Shown: positions 16,876 through 25,791 of the stretch, one piece after another
How positions within the stretch are numbered: position 1 is the first letter of the stretch
Layout of the letters: the number at the start of each line of letters is the position of its first letter
From: Pedobacter sp. BAL39
Lineage (GTDB): Bacteria; Bacteroidota; Bacteroidia; Sphingobacteriales; Sphingobacteriaceae
Assembly (NCBI RefSeq): GCF_000170795.1
Contig: NZ_ABCM01000001.1
Span: 186,001 to 250,000, forward strand
Length of the DNA: 64,000 bases
Direction of reading: 5' to 3'
Notes under the pieces: model-generated
What the model was told of the DNA's origin: nothing
Database searches by the model: none
What the model saw: the letters and a program-made list of their open reading frames with translations, nothing else
Program-made: the position numbers and the translations under genes

Positions 16876-17566
16876 TCACAAAAGCACGTTGTGGTAACTT
16901 AAGATTGTTGACTACCAAAAAGGCTAGATCATCTGGCTGAAGCACCTTCTCCTCGTTACCATCTGTAAATTTCGCATTCAGCGTCATCTCAGTAGCAATT
17001 GTACTTGGATTGACAATTGTCACCCTGATATTTGATTTCCTTACCTCCTGCATTAACGATTCCGTAAGGTTGATCACTGCAGCTTTCGATGCGCCATAAG
17101 CACTCATTTTGGCTGAGCCTTTCAAGCCGGCAGTTGATGCAATATTGATGATGTCACCCTTGCCCTGCAATAATAGCTGCGGCAAAACTTCGTGCACCAT
17201 GTAAAAAGTCCCCAGAACATTTGTTTGGATGACTTCCTCCCATTCCTCAACAGGAAGTTCCAGAACACCGCCCACCTTCAATATTCCGGCATTGTTGATC
17301 AGTATATCTATCTTTTCCAGCTCTTCTATCAACGTTGCCACCGCCGAGCGCACTTCGGTAAGTTTGCCGATATCAGCCTTCGCATAATGCACCTTGACCT
17401 GCGGGTGCAGTCCGCTCAATTCCTTTTGAAGGTTTTCAAGGTCTGCCAGAGTCCTGCCTACCAGTCCGAGGTTTACCCCCTCAGCCGCAAGAGCCATCGC
17501 CATTGCTTTTCCCAAGCCTTTTCCGGCACCTGTTATGATGGCCGTTTTTCCTTTTAATGATTGCAT
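16844..17566 (-). CDS. short-chain dehydrogenase, 3-ketoacyl-ACP reductase-like
   Basis: 240 aa classical SDR: cofactor motif TGAGKGLGKA at residues 12-21, NNAG, a catalytic Ser in IASTAGLKG and YGASK as the Tyr/Lys pair. In the FabG-like group, so it probably reduces a keto group with NADPH. A true fatty-acid FabG usually sits with fab genes, which are absent here, so the substrate is open. The stop at 16844 falls inside the remnant described at 16717-16875, suggesting that this end of the gene is a rearrangement junction. Confidence 0.88.
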   Translation of the reverse strand: MQSLKGKTAIITGAGKGLGKAMAMALAAEGVNLGLVGRTLADLENLQKELSGLHPQVKVHYAKADIGKLTEVRSAVATLIEELEKIDILINNAGILKVGGVLELPVEEWEEVIQTNVLGTFYMVHEVLPQLLLQGKGDIINIASTAGLKGSAKMSAYGASKAAVINLTESLMQEVRKSNIRVTIVNPSTIATEMTLNAKFTDGNEEKVLQPDDLAFLVVNNLKLPQRAFVKEVGLWSTNP

Positions 17567-17659
17567 TTTTAATTTCTTTAGACGCCGAAGTTCATTCTAC
17601 CCTCCTCTTCATGTATGATGAAAAGGAGAGTTCTCATGAATAGCAATACCTTGTTGTTG

Positions 17660-17842
17660 TTATTTACCTAGAGCCCCCCTTATGACCAGAAATGCGGAAA
17701 CTGTAAACACAATTAAATAAATCACTGCCAGCCCTGTATTCTCAAATCTTAAAGTTTCAAAATCGAATTGTTTGATCAAAGTTACACCTAAAATGATTGC
17801 CACAATAAGAAGCGTAAATGATACCGCCTTTTTCTTTTCCAT
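17660..17842 (-). CDS. small two-helix membrane protein
   Basis: 60 aa with a Lys-rich start (MEKKKAVSFT) and two hydrophobic helices (residues ~8-23 and ~36-56), ending LVIRGALGK. No family recognised. It lies 13 bases after the DUF3667 gene in the same direction and probably shares its transcript. The hydrophobic pattern and spacing support a real gene despite its size. Confidence 0.65.
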   Translation of the reverse strand: MEKKKAVSFTLLIVAIILGVTLIKQFDFETLRFENTGLAVIYLIVFTVSAFLVIRGALGK

Positions 17843-17855
17843 GTTATTTTGTTGT

Positions 17856-18572
17856 TTAGTGTTTTATGATCAAGTCAATTGATGTCCCTAACAGAATTGC
17901 GACCAGCATAAATGTGATCATTCCTAAGAGATAGGAAACAAGGGCTTTGAGGAAGCTTGCAACTTTTTTCTTATCGAAAAACTGACCGATTGCCCAGGTA
18001 CAGTAGGCAAACCCAACGACCCCCGCTGCGGTCATTAAATTAAAATGCGTAAGCCCTTGAACAAGTGCAAACACAGTATAAATCAACATCCCCATGCCCA
18101 TCACGAAGCACAGAAGGATGAGAATCTCAAAAAAATTGTATTCGTACTTCCTAAAAAAGAGCTTCAGGTAAAAAGCAATAAAGACGCCCATCAATATATT
18201 TGAATAACCATAGTGGCTCTGAACCCATTTAAAGATTAAACCGGTTGTGGATTCTGCGGTCTCCTCAAACCTCATGTAGCCATCTTCAATATGAAAGTAA
18301 TGATTTACAAGGGTATAAACCAGCGAGCTGACAATAATAAAAATGATTGGCTTCACAAGCCGGCTTCTGTTTTCAGTCACAAAGTGCCTGATATTCTCGC
18401 CTGGTCTTGTCAATAATTCGCGGATGGTATACAATATTCCTTTTTCGAAGTGTAATACGTGTTCGATCTCGTGAATGATGTAATGTCCATTAATCCGTTT
18501 CAGGTGAACAGGCTGACCGCAGTTAGAACAGAAGTTCAAGTCTACTTCTGTGTTGCAATTTTTACAATTCAT
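17856..18572 (-). CDS. DUF3667 membrane protein
   Basis: About 238 aa from the ATG at 18572 (MNCKNC...); an ATG six codons earlier is also possible. Opens with a zinc-ribbon-like pair, CKNCNTEVDLNFCSNCGQ, followed by HEIEHVLHFEKG and TRPGENIRHFV, the conserved DUF3667 segment, then four or five transmembrane helices. These proteins are common in Bacteroidota and of unknown function. The 296-base gap upstream (18573-18868) holds no ORF; it has only an imperfect dyad ACCGGA...TTCCGGT near 18769-18794. Confidence 0.85.
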   Translation of the reverse strand: MNCKNCNTEVDLNFCSNCGQPVHLKRINGHYIIHEIEHVLHFEKGILYTIRELLTRPGENIRHFVTENRSRLVKPIIFIIVSSLVYTLVNHYFHIEDGYMRFEETAESTTGLIFKWVQSHYGYSNILMGVFIAFYLKLFFRKYEYNFFEILILLCFVMGMGMLIYTVFALVQGLTHFNLMTAAGVVGFAYCTWAIGQFFDKKKVASFLKALVSYLLGMITFMLVAILLGTSIDLIIKH

Positions 18573-18868
18573 ATTTTGTATGTGAGTCATTAATCAGGGT
18601 CGGTGATCATCGCGGCCAACATTCAAATATAGTATATTCAAGGTATTCATCAATCAGCATTTGGAAATTTTCCCTAAACAGCGTGAGGTAGATGGATTGA
18701 CCTGACCAACGTTGATTTACTATCTTGACCCGTTATCTGAAGCAGATAAGTAATATGAGACAAAAAAACCGGATTCGGTATAATCGGTTCCGGTCAGTAT
18801 CCTTGGCTTAAACTCGAAATTTAAAGACGATTTAGTCAGAATCGGTATTACGTTTCAAAAAACTAGTG

Positions 18869-19681
18869 TTAATTTTTATCAAAGATGTTCTTCCCTCTGA
18901 AAAGATCTGCGTACGTAAAGACACGGTCGACAGTAAGTCTTAGAAACCCCTTAGTTACGCGGCGCTTATTACGGCCACGGTCGTAAATATTCATTTCAAA
19001 TTCAGCATATATACGATACCTATCCTTATCAATTTGTTCTTTCTTGGTAATTTTGAAATGAGCATCATTCTGTAGATTGGGATCAGAAGAATCATCAAAA
19101 GTATGTTCTGGCATACAGGTGGTCCCAAATTTATATATAACAAAAGAAACCCCATTAATTGAATTGGCACTTTCATAGTCTACTGCAAATTCCTGCTTAC
19201 CGGTATCCAGAATGTCTCTAATATCTTTTAAATACCACACCCTCCCTACAGCATTCAAGTCCCTCACATGAGATGCCTTACCGAAGGTTATAGTTATGTC
19301 ACCGCTATCATCTGAAACATCAAAGCCTCTCTGATAACTAAAATAAATAGAATCAACTGACGAATAATAAGATTGAAGACCAATCGTTCCCCAAGCCTTC
19401 TGGCCAGCTAAAGGAATATCCGACAATTTCATATTCGCGCCCTTGTTTCCTACACCTACTAAATTTGAATGATTTGATTTATAAGCTCTTCCGTCTACTT
19501 CGAAATAGATACTATCAGCTAGCGTTATAGGATTAGGTTCAGGTTCATTGGTTTTAAAGTTATCTTTTTTACAGCCTGTAAAAAAGAATAAAAACATCGC
19601 TGTAACCAGAATAACGCGAAATATGTTTGTGAAAGTTGATCTCGATAAAAGAGCCGATTTTAAGAGGTTAATAATACGCAT
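18869..19681 (-). CDS. lipoprotein of unknown function
   Basis: 270 aa. A hydrophobic N-terminus ends in the lipobox FFTGC followed by KKDN, so the mature protein should be a lipid-anchored envelope protein. The rest is beta-rich without recognised motif. It resembles many poorly characterised Pedobacter lipoproteins. Monocistronic, downstream of the tRNA-Leu terminator. No neighbour suggests a role. Confidence 0.7.
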   Translation of the reverse strand: MRIINLLKSALLSRSTFTNIFRVILVTAMFLFFFTGCKKDNFKTNEPEPNPITLADSIYFEVDGRAYKSNHSNLVGVGNKGANMKLSDIPLAGQKAWGTIGLQSYYSSVDSIYFSYQRGFDVSDDSGDITITFGKASHVRDLNAVGRVWYLKDIRDILDTGKQEFAVDYESANSINGVSFVIYKFGTTCMPEHTFDDSSDPNLQNDAHFKITKKEQIDKDRYRIYAEFEMNIYDRGRNKRRVTKGFLRLTVDRVFTYADLFRGKNIFDKN

Positions 19682-19730
19682 GGATTAAATTTAATTTTGA
19701 CAGCGAAGATAGAACAATTAACAAAATCAA

Positions 19731-19760
19731 AAAAGCCTTCGATTTTCATCGAAGGCTTTT
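19731..19760 (-). terminator. rho-independent terminator after tRNA-Leu
   Basis: Arms at 19731-19743 and 19748-19760 (AAAAGCCTTCGAT and ATCGAAGGCTTTT) pair exactly around a 4-base loop. On the minus strand the hairpin is followed by a T-run (TTTTTTGATTTTG). It starts 7 bases after the tRNA 3' end. Confidence 0.85.
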
Positions 19761-19766
19761 AAGTCG

Positions 19767-19846
19767 TACCCGGAGCCGGAGTCGAACCGGCACGGTTTCC
19801 CACAGGTGTTTGAGACCAGCGCGTCTACCAATTCCGCCATCCGGGC
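19767..19846 (-). tRNA. tRNA-Leu (anticodon CAA)
   Basis: The minus strand folds as a class II tRNA: acceptor GCCCGGA/TCCGGGT, D-arm GCGGAATTGGTAGACGC, anticodon loop CTCAAAC (CAA), a short variable arm and T-arm GCCGG-TTCGACT-CCGGC, discriminator A. CCA is not encoded. The anticodon stem CTGGT/ACCTG has one U-U mismatch at pair 28-42. It would read UUG leucine codons. Confidence 0.92.
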
Positions 19847-19891
19847 CTTTGCTTCCTTAGCGGGTTGCAAATGTATAAATTGAATTGATAA

Positions 19892-20191
19892 TTACAAAGA
19901 ATTATTTGAATTTTCTTCACCTAGCTTTTTCTCCACCCAGAAAGGCGCAAGCGGGATCAAGGAAGCCAGCCCGAACAGCAGGACCTTAGTGAACTTCCAG
20001 GCATATTCCTGCCAGGCCATGATCAGAAAGATGATGTACAAAACAAACAGTAAACCGTGCGCCCAGCCGCCATATTTCACAAACAATGGCATATCGGCCC
20101 AGTATTTCAACGGCATCGCTATAAACACTAGAAACACGAAGGAGATCCCCTCCGCTAAAGCAACCTTTCTAAAAATGGATAATGTAGTCAT
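19892..20191 (-). CDS. DUF3817 membrane protein
   Basis: About 99 aa from the ATG at 20191 (MTTLSIFRKVALAEG). Three hydrophobic helices with the family signature AEGISFVFLVFIAMPLKY, then GGWAHGLLFVLY. DUF3817 proteins are small integral membrane proteins of unknown function, sometimes found fused to or near transporters. It stands alone beside tRNA-Leu. Confidence 0.85.
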   Translation of the reverse strand: MTTLSIFRKVALAEGISFVFLVFIAMPLKYWADMPLFVKYGGWAHGLLFVLYIIFLIMAWQEYAWKFTKVLLFGLASLIPLAPFWVEKKLGEENSNNSL

Positions 20192-20298
20192 ATGATGGTT
20201 TTGGATTTTCACTAAAGCTTCACAGCTTTAACCCCAAACATAGCTTAAACAAACATTGTAAAAAAGCAGTAACCTACTTTTTTACAATGCTGTAACAC

Positions 20299-20835
20299 CT
20301 AAACAGATGCAGAAGCTTTGACGATACTTTCCCGGAGCCGGTACAGGTATTTATTTCGATAATATAAATCTTTGATCTCAGCGAGCACGTGCGCCTGTTC
20401 CTCTTCATTCAAAGCATCAAAAGAGACAGTAAGCGCATCAATGCTGGCAGTCAAGCCTGCCTCTACCCCATCCACTTCCTTTTTAAGCTCTTCCAGGCGG
20501 ACAGCGTCCGGATCAAACTGAAGATCCATCAGCGTTTCGTTGATGTCCATCATTTCCATCAGGAAATCCTGAGGCAGTTTGTAGCCCTCCCCTTCCTGTA
20601 GCATGCCCTTCAGTTCAAGAATGTACTGTAGACGTTTCTGAGGATGACCAAGCAACTGGTAAGCCTTATTGTTCAGCGTACTCAGCTCCAGCACCTCCGA
20701 TTGTTTCTCCTCAGATTCGTTGATGTAAAAATCAGGATGATACTTTTTGCTCAGCTCATAGAACTTCTGTTTGATCACAGCAGCATCAGGATGAAAAGTA
20801 ACCGGCAGGCCATAAAAAGCGAAATAATCAGTCAT
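20299..20835 (-). CDS. hscB: Fe-S assembly J-domain co-chaperone HscB
   Basis: 178 aa. N-terminal J-domain with the HPD motif (KKYHPDFY at ~33-40) that stimulates the Hsp70 partner, and a C-terminal three-helix region that would bind the IscU scaffold. The length fits HscB (about 170-180). It lies 5 bases after rseP, and no other isc gene is adjacent; iscX and a [2Fe-2S] ferredoxin appear at 52.6-53.2 kb, so the isc functions are scattered. Confidence 0.88.
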   Translation of the reverse strand: MTDYFAFYGLPVTFHPDAAVIKQKFYELSKKYHPDFYINESEEKQSEVLELSTLNNKAYQLLGHPQKRLQYILELKGMLQEGEGYKLPQDFLMEMMDINETLMDLQFDPDAVRLEELKKEVDGVEAGLTASIDALTVSFDALNEEEQAHVLAEIKDLYYRNKYLYRLRESIVKASASV

Positions 20836-20840
20836 TCTTA

Positions 20841-22166
20841 CTATTTAAAGAAGGCTTTAAAAATATCATTCCCCAAAACGAACACCATCAGCGACAGCAG
20901 CATCACAAAACCGACAATCTGTGCACGCTCCATGAACTTATCGCCCATTGGTTTTCCTTTGATCATTTCCAGCAATAAGAACACCACGTGACCACCATCC
21001 AGCGCTGGAATAGGCAACAGGTTCATAAATGCCAGTGCAATCGAAATAAAACCTGTAGAAGCCCAGAATCTTGCCCATACCCACTCACCACCGTAAACTT
21101 TACGTGCGATCTCTACAGGCCCTGAAAATGCCTTATTTGCTTTAATCTTTCCGGTTAATACCTTCCAGATTCCTTTACCATTATCGCTGAAAGTTTTCCA
21201 GGCCTGCCCCGCACCAATAGGAAGCGCTGCGAAGAAACCATATTTGATGGTTTCTTCCTTGATCTCATTCACATTGAAACCGATGCCTATCGCACCTGCT
21301 GTATCCACAGGGATGGTAAAACTCTTCAATTCTCCAGCACGTCTTACGGTAATTAAGGCAGGTTTTCCCTTTACCTTACCCACCTGCTCACGCACATCAA
21401 CATTATATTTTACAGGCACATTGTTCACCGAAGCAATGACATCACCTTTCTGAAGACCACCTTTTAATGAATTTCCAAATACACTATCGATCGTGGAGCT
21501 GAGCAAGGGTGCCCTGCTGATGAACTCATCAATACCCAGATCAGAAACTTTATTGAGAATATTATCAGGGACTTTCACATCAATAGTTTTGCCGGCGCGC
21601 GCAACAGTCAGCGTAGTATTGTCCAGCAATACATTGGAACTCATGAGCTCATCAAAACGCAATACCTTTTTGCCATTTACGGCAATGACACGGTCACCTT
21701 TCTGAAGACCGATTTCCCGACCGATAGATCCTGGATAAATACCATTCTGCACGGAGCTGTTCGGTATATAATTTTCACCATACTTGAAAGTCAGCATCCA
21801 GAAGATAAAGATACCTACAATGATATTCACGACCACACCTCCAAGCATCACAATCAGACGTTGCCATGCTGGTTTAGACCTGAACTCCCAGGGCTGTGCA
21901 GGCTGGTTCATCTGCTCAGTATCCATAGATTCATCAATCATCCCGGAGATTTTTACATAACCGCCAAGAGGCAACCATCCAATACCATATTCACAATCCC
22001 CTCTTTTGAAGCTGAACAACTTTACGCCCCAGGCATCAAAAAACAGGTAAAACTTCTCTACTTTAATCCCAAAAGCACGTGCCGCCAGGAAATGCCCCAA
22101 CTCGTGTAAAATTACCAGTATCGATAATCCCAGCAATAACTGGGCGGCCATAATCAATCCACTCAT
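20841..22166 (-). CDS. rseP: RseP-type site-2 zinc metalloprotease
   Basis: 441 aa intramembrane protease that cleaves anti-sigma factors or leftover signal peptides within the membrane. The zinc motif HELGH is at residues 21-25 in the first helix and the third ligand is in PIPALDGGH near residue 388. Two PDZ-like segments lie between (RVIAVNGKKV and DVIASVNNVPV). Downstream of dxr by 45 bases, an arrangement common in bacteria, and ahead of hscB. Confidence 0.93.
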   Translation of the reverse strand: MSGLIMAAQLLLGLSILVILHELGHFLAARAFGIKVEKFYLFFDAWGVKLFSFKRGDCEYGIGWLPLGGYVKISGMIDESMDTEQMNQPAQPWEFRSKPAWQRLIVMLGGVVVNIIVGIFIFWMLTFKYGENYIPNSSVQNGIYPGSIGREIGLQKGDRVIAVNGKKVLRFDELMSSNVLLDNTTLTVARAGKTIDVKVPDNILNKVSDLGIDEFISRAPLLSSTIDSVFGNSLKGGLQKGDVIASVNNVPVKYNVDVREQVGKVKGKPALITVRRAGELKSFTIPVDTAGAIGIGFNVNEIKEETIKYGFFAALPIGAGQAWKTFSDNGKGIWKVLTGKIKANKAFSGPVEIARKVYGGEWVWARFWASTGFISIALAFMNLLPIPALDGGHVVFLLLEMIKGKPMGDKFMERAQIVGFVMLLSLMVFVLGNDIFKAFFK

Positions 22167-22211
22167 ATCTTTATCTTAATGTTTTTATTTTAAATTTTGA
22201 TTGTTAAAAGT

Positions 22212-23363
22212 CTACTTTGTTACTAGTTCGTCAGCAAATATACGTGTATGTACATCCGTTTCTAAATAATTATTCAGTCCTGGTTTGGCGATGAACTGAA
22301 TCGTTTCCATACATTCCTCGATCACATCACTCATCTCCAGAAAACCGATTTTATCCTGTAGGAAGGCACTGACCACCACTTCATTGGCTGCATTTATGAT
22401 GCAAGGCATGTTCCCACCTTTACGCAAAGCAGTATAGGCGAGGTCAAGATTTCTGAAGGTGGAAGTATCAGGTTTGTAAAAATTGAGCTCCGGATAATCA
22501 ATAAAATTGAAACGTTCAAAATCCGTGCTTATTCTGTCTGGATAGGCCATGGCAAAGTGAATGGGAAGTTTCATATCGGGAAGCCCCATCTGGGCTTTCA
22601 TCGAGCCATCATTAAACTGCGCAATGGAATGGACGATCGACTGTGGGTGAACAATCACATCAATCTGGTCTGTTTCCAGTCCGAAGAGCCATTTGGCTTC
22701 AATCACCTCCAGGCCTTTGTTCATGAGGGATGCCGAGTCGATAGTGATCTTGGCACCCATCACCCAGTTTGGATGTTTTAGAGCTTCCAGCTTGGTCACA
22801 TTGGCCAAAAAGTCCCGGTCTTTTCCGCGGAAGGGACCTCCGGAAGCAGTAAGGTAGATTTTCTCCAACGCCTTGTAGTCCTCGCCTACCAGACATTGGT
22901 AGATCGCAGAGTGCTCGGAGTCCACAGGGATAATGGATACACCATGAGTTTTGGCAAGGCTTGTAATCAGGTCTCCGGCAACAACCAGTGTTTCTTTATT
23001 TGCCAGCGCAATGTCGGCCCCCGCCTCAATAGCGGCAATGGTCGGTTTCAGACCTGCCGAGCCCACAATTGCGGTCAGCACGAGATCGACACCCGACAAT
23101 CCCGCAGCTTCAGAAATCGCCGCTTCCCCGGCAGCCACACGAATGTTGGTACCTGACAATGCCGATTTCACCTGTTCATACAGGCACTCGTCACCAATCA
23201 CGACCAGCTCCGGCTGAAAAGCCCGGGCCTGCTCAATCAGCAGGGCACTGTTAGACTGCGCTGTAAGGGCAGCTACCTTATATAGTCCGGGATTGGCGGC
23301 AACTACCTCTAAGGCTTGGGTTCCCACAGAACCAGTAGCGCCTAAAATGGATATATTTTTCAA
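22212..23363 (-). CDS. dxr: 1-deoxy-D-xylulose-5-phosphate reductoisomerase
   Basis: 383 aa enzyme of the MEP isoprenoid pathway, converting DXP to 2-C-methyl-D-erythritol 4-phosphate with NADPH. Motifs: GATGSVG (NADPH), ALANKETLV, VDSEHSA, LTASGGPFR and HPNWVMGAKI, with SLMNKGLEVIEA binding metal and substrate. The ATG overlaps the GH3 stop by 4 bases (ATGA), showing translational coupling. rseP follows. Confidence 0.96.
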   Translation of the reverse strand: MKNISILGATGSVGTQALEVVAANPGLYKVAALTAQSNSALLIEQARAFQPELVVIGDECLYEQVKSALSGTNIRVAAGEAAISEAAGLSGVDLVLTAIVGSAGLKPTIAAIEAGADIALANKETLVVAGDLITSLAKTHGVSIIPVDSEHSAIYQCLVGEDYKALEKIYLTASGGPFRGKDRDFLANVTKLEALKHPNWVMGAKITIDSASLMNKGLEVIEAKWLFGLETDQIDVIVHPQSIVHSIAQFNDGSMKAQMGLPDMKLPIHFAMAYPDRISTDFERFNFIDYPELNFYKPDTSTFRNLDLAYTALRKGGNMPCIINAANEVVVSAFLQDKIGFLEMSDVIEECMETIQFIAKPGLNNYLETDVHTRIFADELVTK

Positions 23364-24859
23364 ATTGTAAAATTTCTTAAATCGTCTGCAATCTTCCGGT
23401 CGTTCGACAAGCGGGGCACTTTATTCTGGCCACCAAGCTTACCCTGCGTTTTCATATACTGTACAAACGCATCTTTCTGAAGGGAACGGATGATCAAAGG
23501 CTGTAGTATTTTACCCTCAATGAGGTCAAAATAGTAAATATTCTTCTTTTGCAAAGCTTCATCAACCTTTTTGCTGAAGCCTGTAATGTCTTTTGGAGGG
23601 TTTGAAAACTCAATGAACCATTCATGATAAGGAAGTTCCCCTGCAGGAGTGCTCACCTGGGGTGCCACTGTAAATTCTGTGATACCGACACCTTCTTCAT
23701 TGGCCACAGACAACAAGGCATGTTCGACTTCTTCACCAATCACGTGCTCCCCAAAAGCGGAGATGAAATGTTTAATCCTGCCTGTCACCATAATCCGGTA
23801 GGGATTTTTGGAGATGAACTTCACCGTATCACCGATGCTGTAACCCCACAGTCCCGCATTGGTGTTCAGGATCAAAGCATAGTTCACATCCAATTCCACC
23901 TGCCCCAGGTTCAGACGTGTAGGCTTATCGTTGTAATACTCATCGGCAGGGATGAACTCATAAAAGATTCCCGCATCGGCAAGCAGCAGCATACCTTTGT
24001 CCCGCTGACTGTCCTGATAGGCAATGAAACCTTCGGATGCAGGATAAGTTTCTATGGTATCTACCTTCCTGCCGATACTGGCCTCAATCTTTGAACGATA
24101 GGGTTCATAATTGACCCCTCCATATACAAAGAGACTGAAGTTTTTGAAAATATCCTTGATTTGTTTTCCACCCGATTGCTCCGTAAGCTTATCAAAATAC
24201 ATTTGTACCCATGGCGGAATTCCCGAGATCAGGCGCATGTCCTGATGAATGGTTTCCTGAACAATTGCTTCTACTTTGTCCTCCCAGTCCTCGATACAAT
24301 TGGTTTCATAAGAAGGCAACCTGTTTCTCTGAAGATAGGCCGGTACCAGATGGGCAACGATGCCAGACAGCCTGCCTACGTTAATGCCATTTTTTTTGCT
24401 CATGACCGGGCTGCCCTGCAGGAAGATCATCTTGCCGTCGACAAACTTTACGTTTCCGGTTTCATGGATGTAGGTAAGCAACGCATTCCTTGCCGCTTTG
24501 ATGTGCTCAGGCATTGATTCTTTGGAGATGGGAATGTATTTAACGCCCGAAGTAGTGCCGGAAGTTTTTGCAAAATACTGAGGTTTCCCCTTCCACATGA
24601 CATCCGGCTCCCCATTCACGACCCTGTCGATATAAGGGCGTAAATCTTCATAATCACGGATTGGCACTTCTTTCTTAAAATCCTCATAAGTAAGGATGGA
24701 ACCGAAGTTATGGTCCTTTCCGAAGGCTGTATGTCTGGCGGTATCGGTCAGCCTGCCCATGATCTTCTCCTGAGCACCCACTGCATCTTTTTTCCATTTA
24801 TTGATGCGCCTGACAACAAGGGCTGCAAATGGTTTACTTAATGCCGCTTTTAATCCCAT
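23360..24859 (-). CDS. GH3-family acyl-adenylating ligase-like protein
   Basis: 499 aa homologue of plant GH3 proteins, which activate carboxylic acids with ATP and conjugate them to amino acids. FAKTSGTTSGVKYIPIS is the phosphate-binding loop and VYGGVNYEPYRSKIE and YPASEGFIAYQD match conserved GH3 segments. Bacterial members are frequent in Bacteroidota; their substrates are mostly unknown. Coupled to dxr by a 4-base overlap and 8 bases after the membrane-protein gene, so it is part of a long minus-strand operon. Confidence 0.85.
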   Translation of the reverse strand: MGLKAALSKPFAALVVRRINKWKKDAVGAQEKIMGRLTDTARHTAFGKDHNFGSILTYEDFKKEVPIRDYEDLRPYIDRVVNGEPDVMWKGKPQYFAKTSGTTSGVKYIPISKESMPEHIKAARNALLTYIHETGNVKFVDGKMIFLQGSPVMSKKNGINVGRLSGIVAHLVPAYLQRNRLPSYETNCIEDWEDKVEAIVQETIHQDMRLISGIPPWVQMYFDKLTEQSGGKQIKDIFKNFSLFVYGGVNYEPYRSKIEASIGRKVDTIETYPASEGFIAYQDSQRDKGMLLLADAGIFYEFIPADEYYNDKPTRLNLGQVELDVNYALILNTNAGLWGYSIGDTVKFISKNPYRIMVTGRIKHFISAFGEHVIGEEVEHALLSVANEEGVGITEFTVAPQVSTPAGELPYHEWFIEFSNPPKDITGFSKKVDEALQKKNIYYFDLIEGKILQPLIIRSLQKDAFVQYMKTQGKLGGQNKVPRLSNDRKIADDLRNFTI

Positions 24860-24867
24860 AAATATGT

Positions 24868-25791
24868 TTAAACTATATTATGAATAATGTCTGGCTCCGC
24901 ATCACCTGTATAGTCGCTCACCATCTTCCTGTAAGCTACAGTAAGCGCAACAGCGGTTAGGGGCACAATAATAAAGGAGATGAATAAGATCACCACAATA
25001 ATGATGTAAAGCTTGCCAGGCAGAAACACATCGTTACCACGCAGGTAACCATACAAATACCCGAAAGCACCCAATACAGCTAAAAGGATCAGCAGTTTGG
25101 TAAAGTTGCCCTTGGTAAGGGCGAGGCTCAATTTAATGGATACCAAAGCCTGCGTGAACAGCAAGCCGATTACCTTAAACACCCTGCCTATAAAGGAGCC
25201 CGTTGTTTTGGAGAAGCTGATCTCCGTAAACCTTAGCTTATTCGTTTGTTTGTCAATGATAAAAAAAGGAAAGAATGACAGCCTCAAAAATGCCACAAAT
25301 GCTGAAAGGAAGCCAATCGCCAGGAAGATATTAGAGATGAGGTTGAATGTCTGCTGTCCCACCGCAAAAATCCGGATCTTTAACATAATGTAAAAAACCA
25401 GGAAAGGAAGGAATGCCGTTACAAACATCACCATCAGAACGATACCCATAAAGGAAAGCGATGCGATCAGGAAGGTCATGATCTGCAATCTCGTAGGAAT
25501 TGTATGAACGATCATCACATCTTTCTCCTCATCGTCCAGCAAGTGGAAGATGTAGCGGAAAAGGGTGAGGTTCAGCGTAAAATACAACAATACAAACACC
25601 ACCAGCATAAAGAGGCTCAGAAAGAAATCGATCTCTCCCAGCAGACTGGACAGAATGGTGGATGCCATTGAAGTAATGAACATCAGAAAGCACAGCGTAG
25701 CAATAGAGAAATAATTCCTCCGGGTGACGGCCCATGCTTTAACAATCACCTCATTAACGGTAAACGTACTTTCTTTTAAAAAACTTATCAT
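24868..25791 (-). CDS. multi-pass membrane protein, unknown family
   Basis: 307 aa with about six hydrophobic helices, the first near residue 33 and the last (LYIIIVVILFISFIIVPLTA) near 275. The topology resembles small Bacteroidota proteins of the glycerophosphoryl-diester-phosphodiesterase membrane-domain type, but I do not claim that family. The start overlaps the stop of the upstream glycosyltransferase (25788) by 4 bases, so the two are probably translated together. Confidence 0.7.
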   Translation of the reverse strand: MISFLKESTFTVNEVIVKAWAVTRRNYFSIATLCFLMFITSMASTILSSLLGEIDFFLSLFMLVVFVLLYFTLNLTLFRYIFHLLDDEEKDVMIVHTIPTRLQIMTFLIASLSFMGIVLMVMFVTAFLPFLVFYIMLKIRIFAVGQQTFNLISNIFLAIGFLSAFVAFLRLSFFPFFIIDKQTNKLRFTEISFSKTTGSFIGRVFKVIGLLFTQALVSIKLSLALTKGNFTKLLILLAVLGAFGYLYGYLRGNDVFLPGKLYIIIVVILFISFIIVPLTAVALTVAYRKMVSDYTGDAEPDIIHNIV

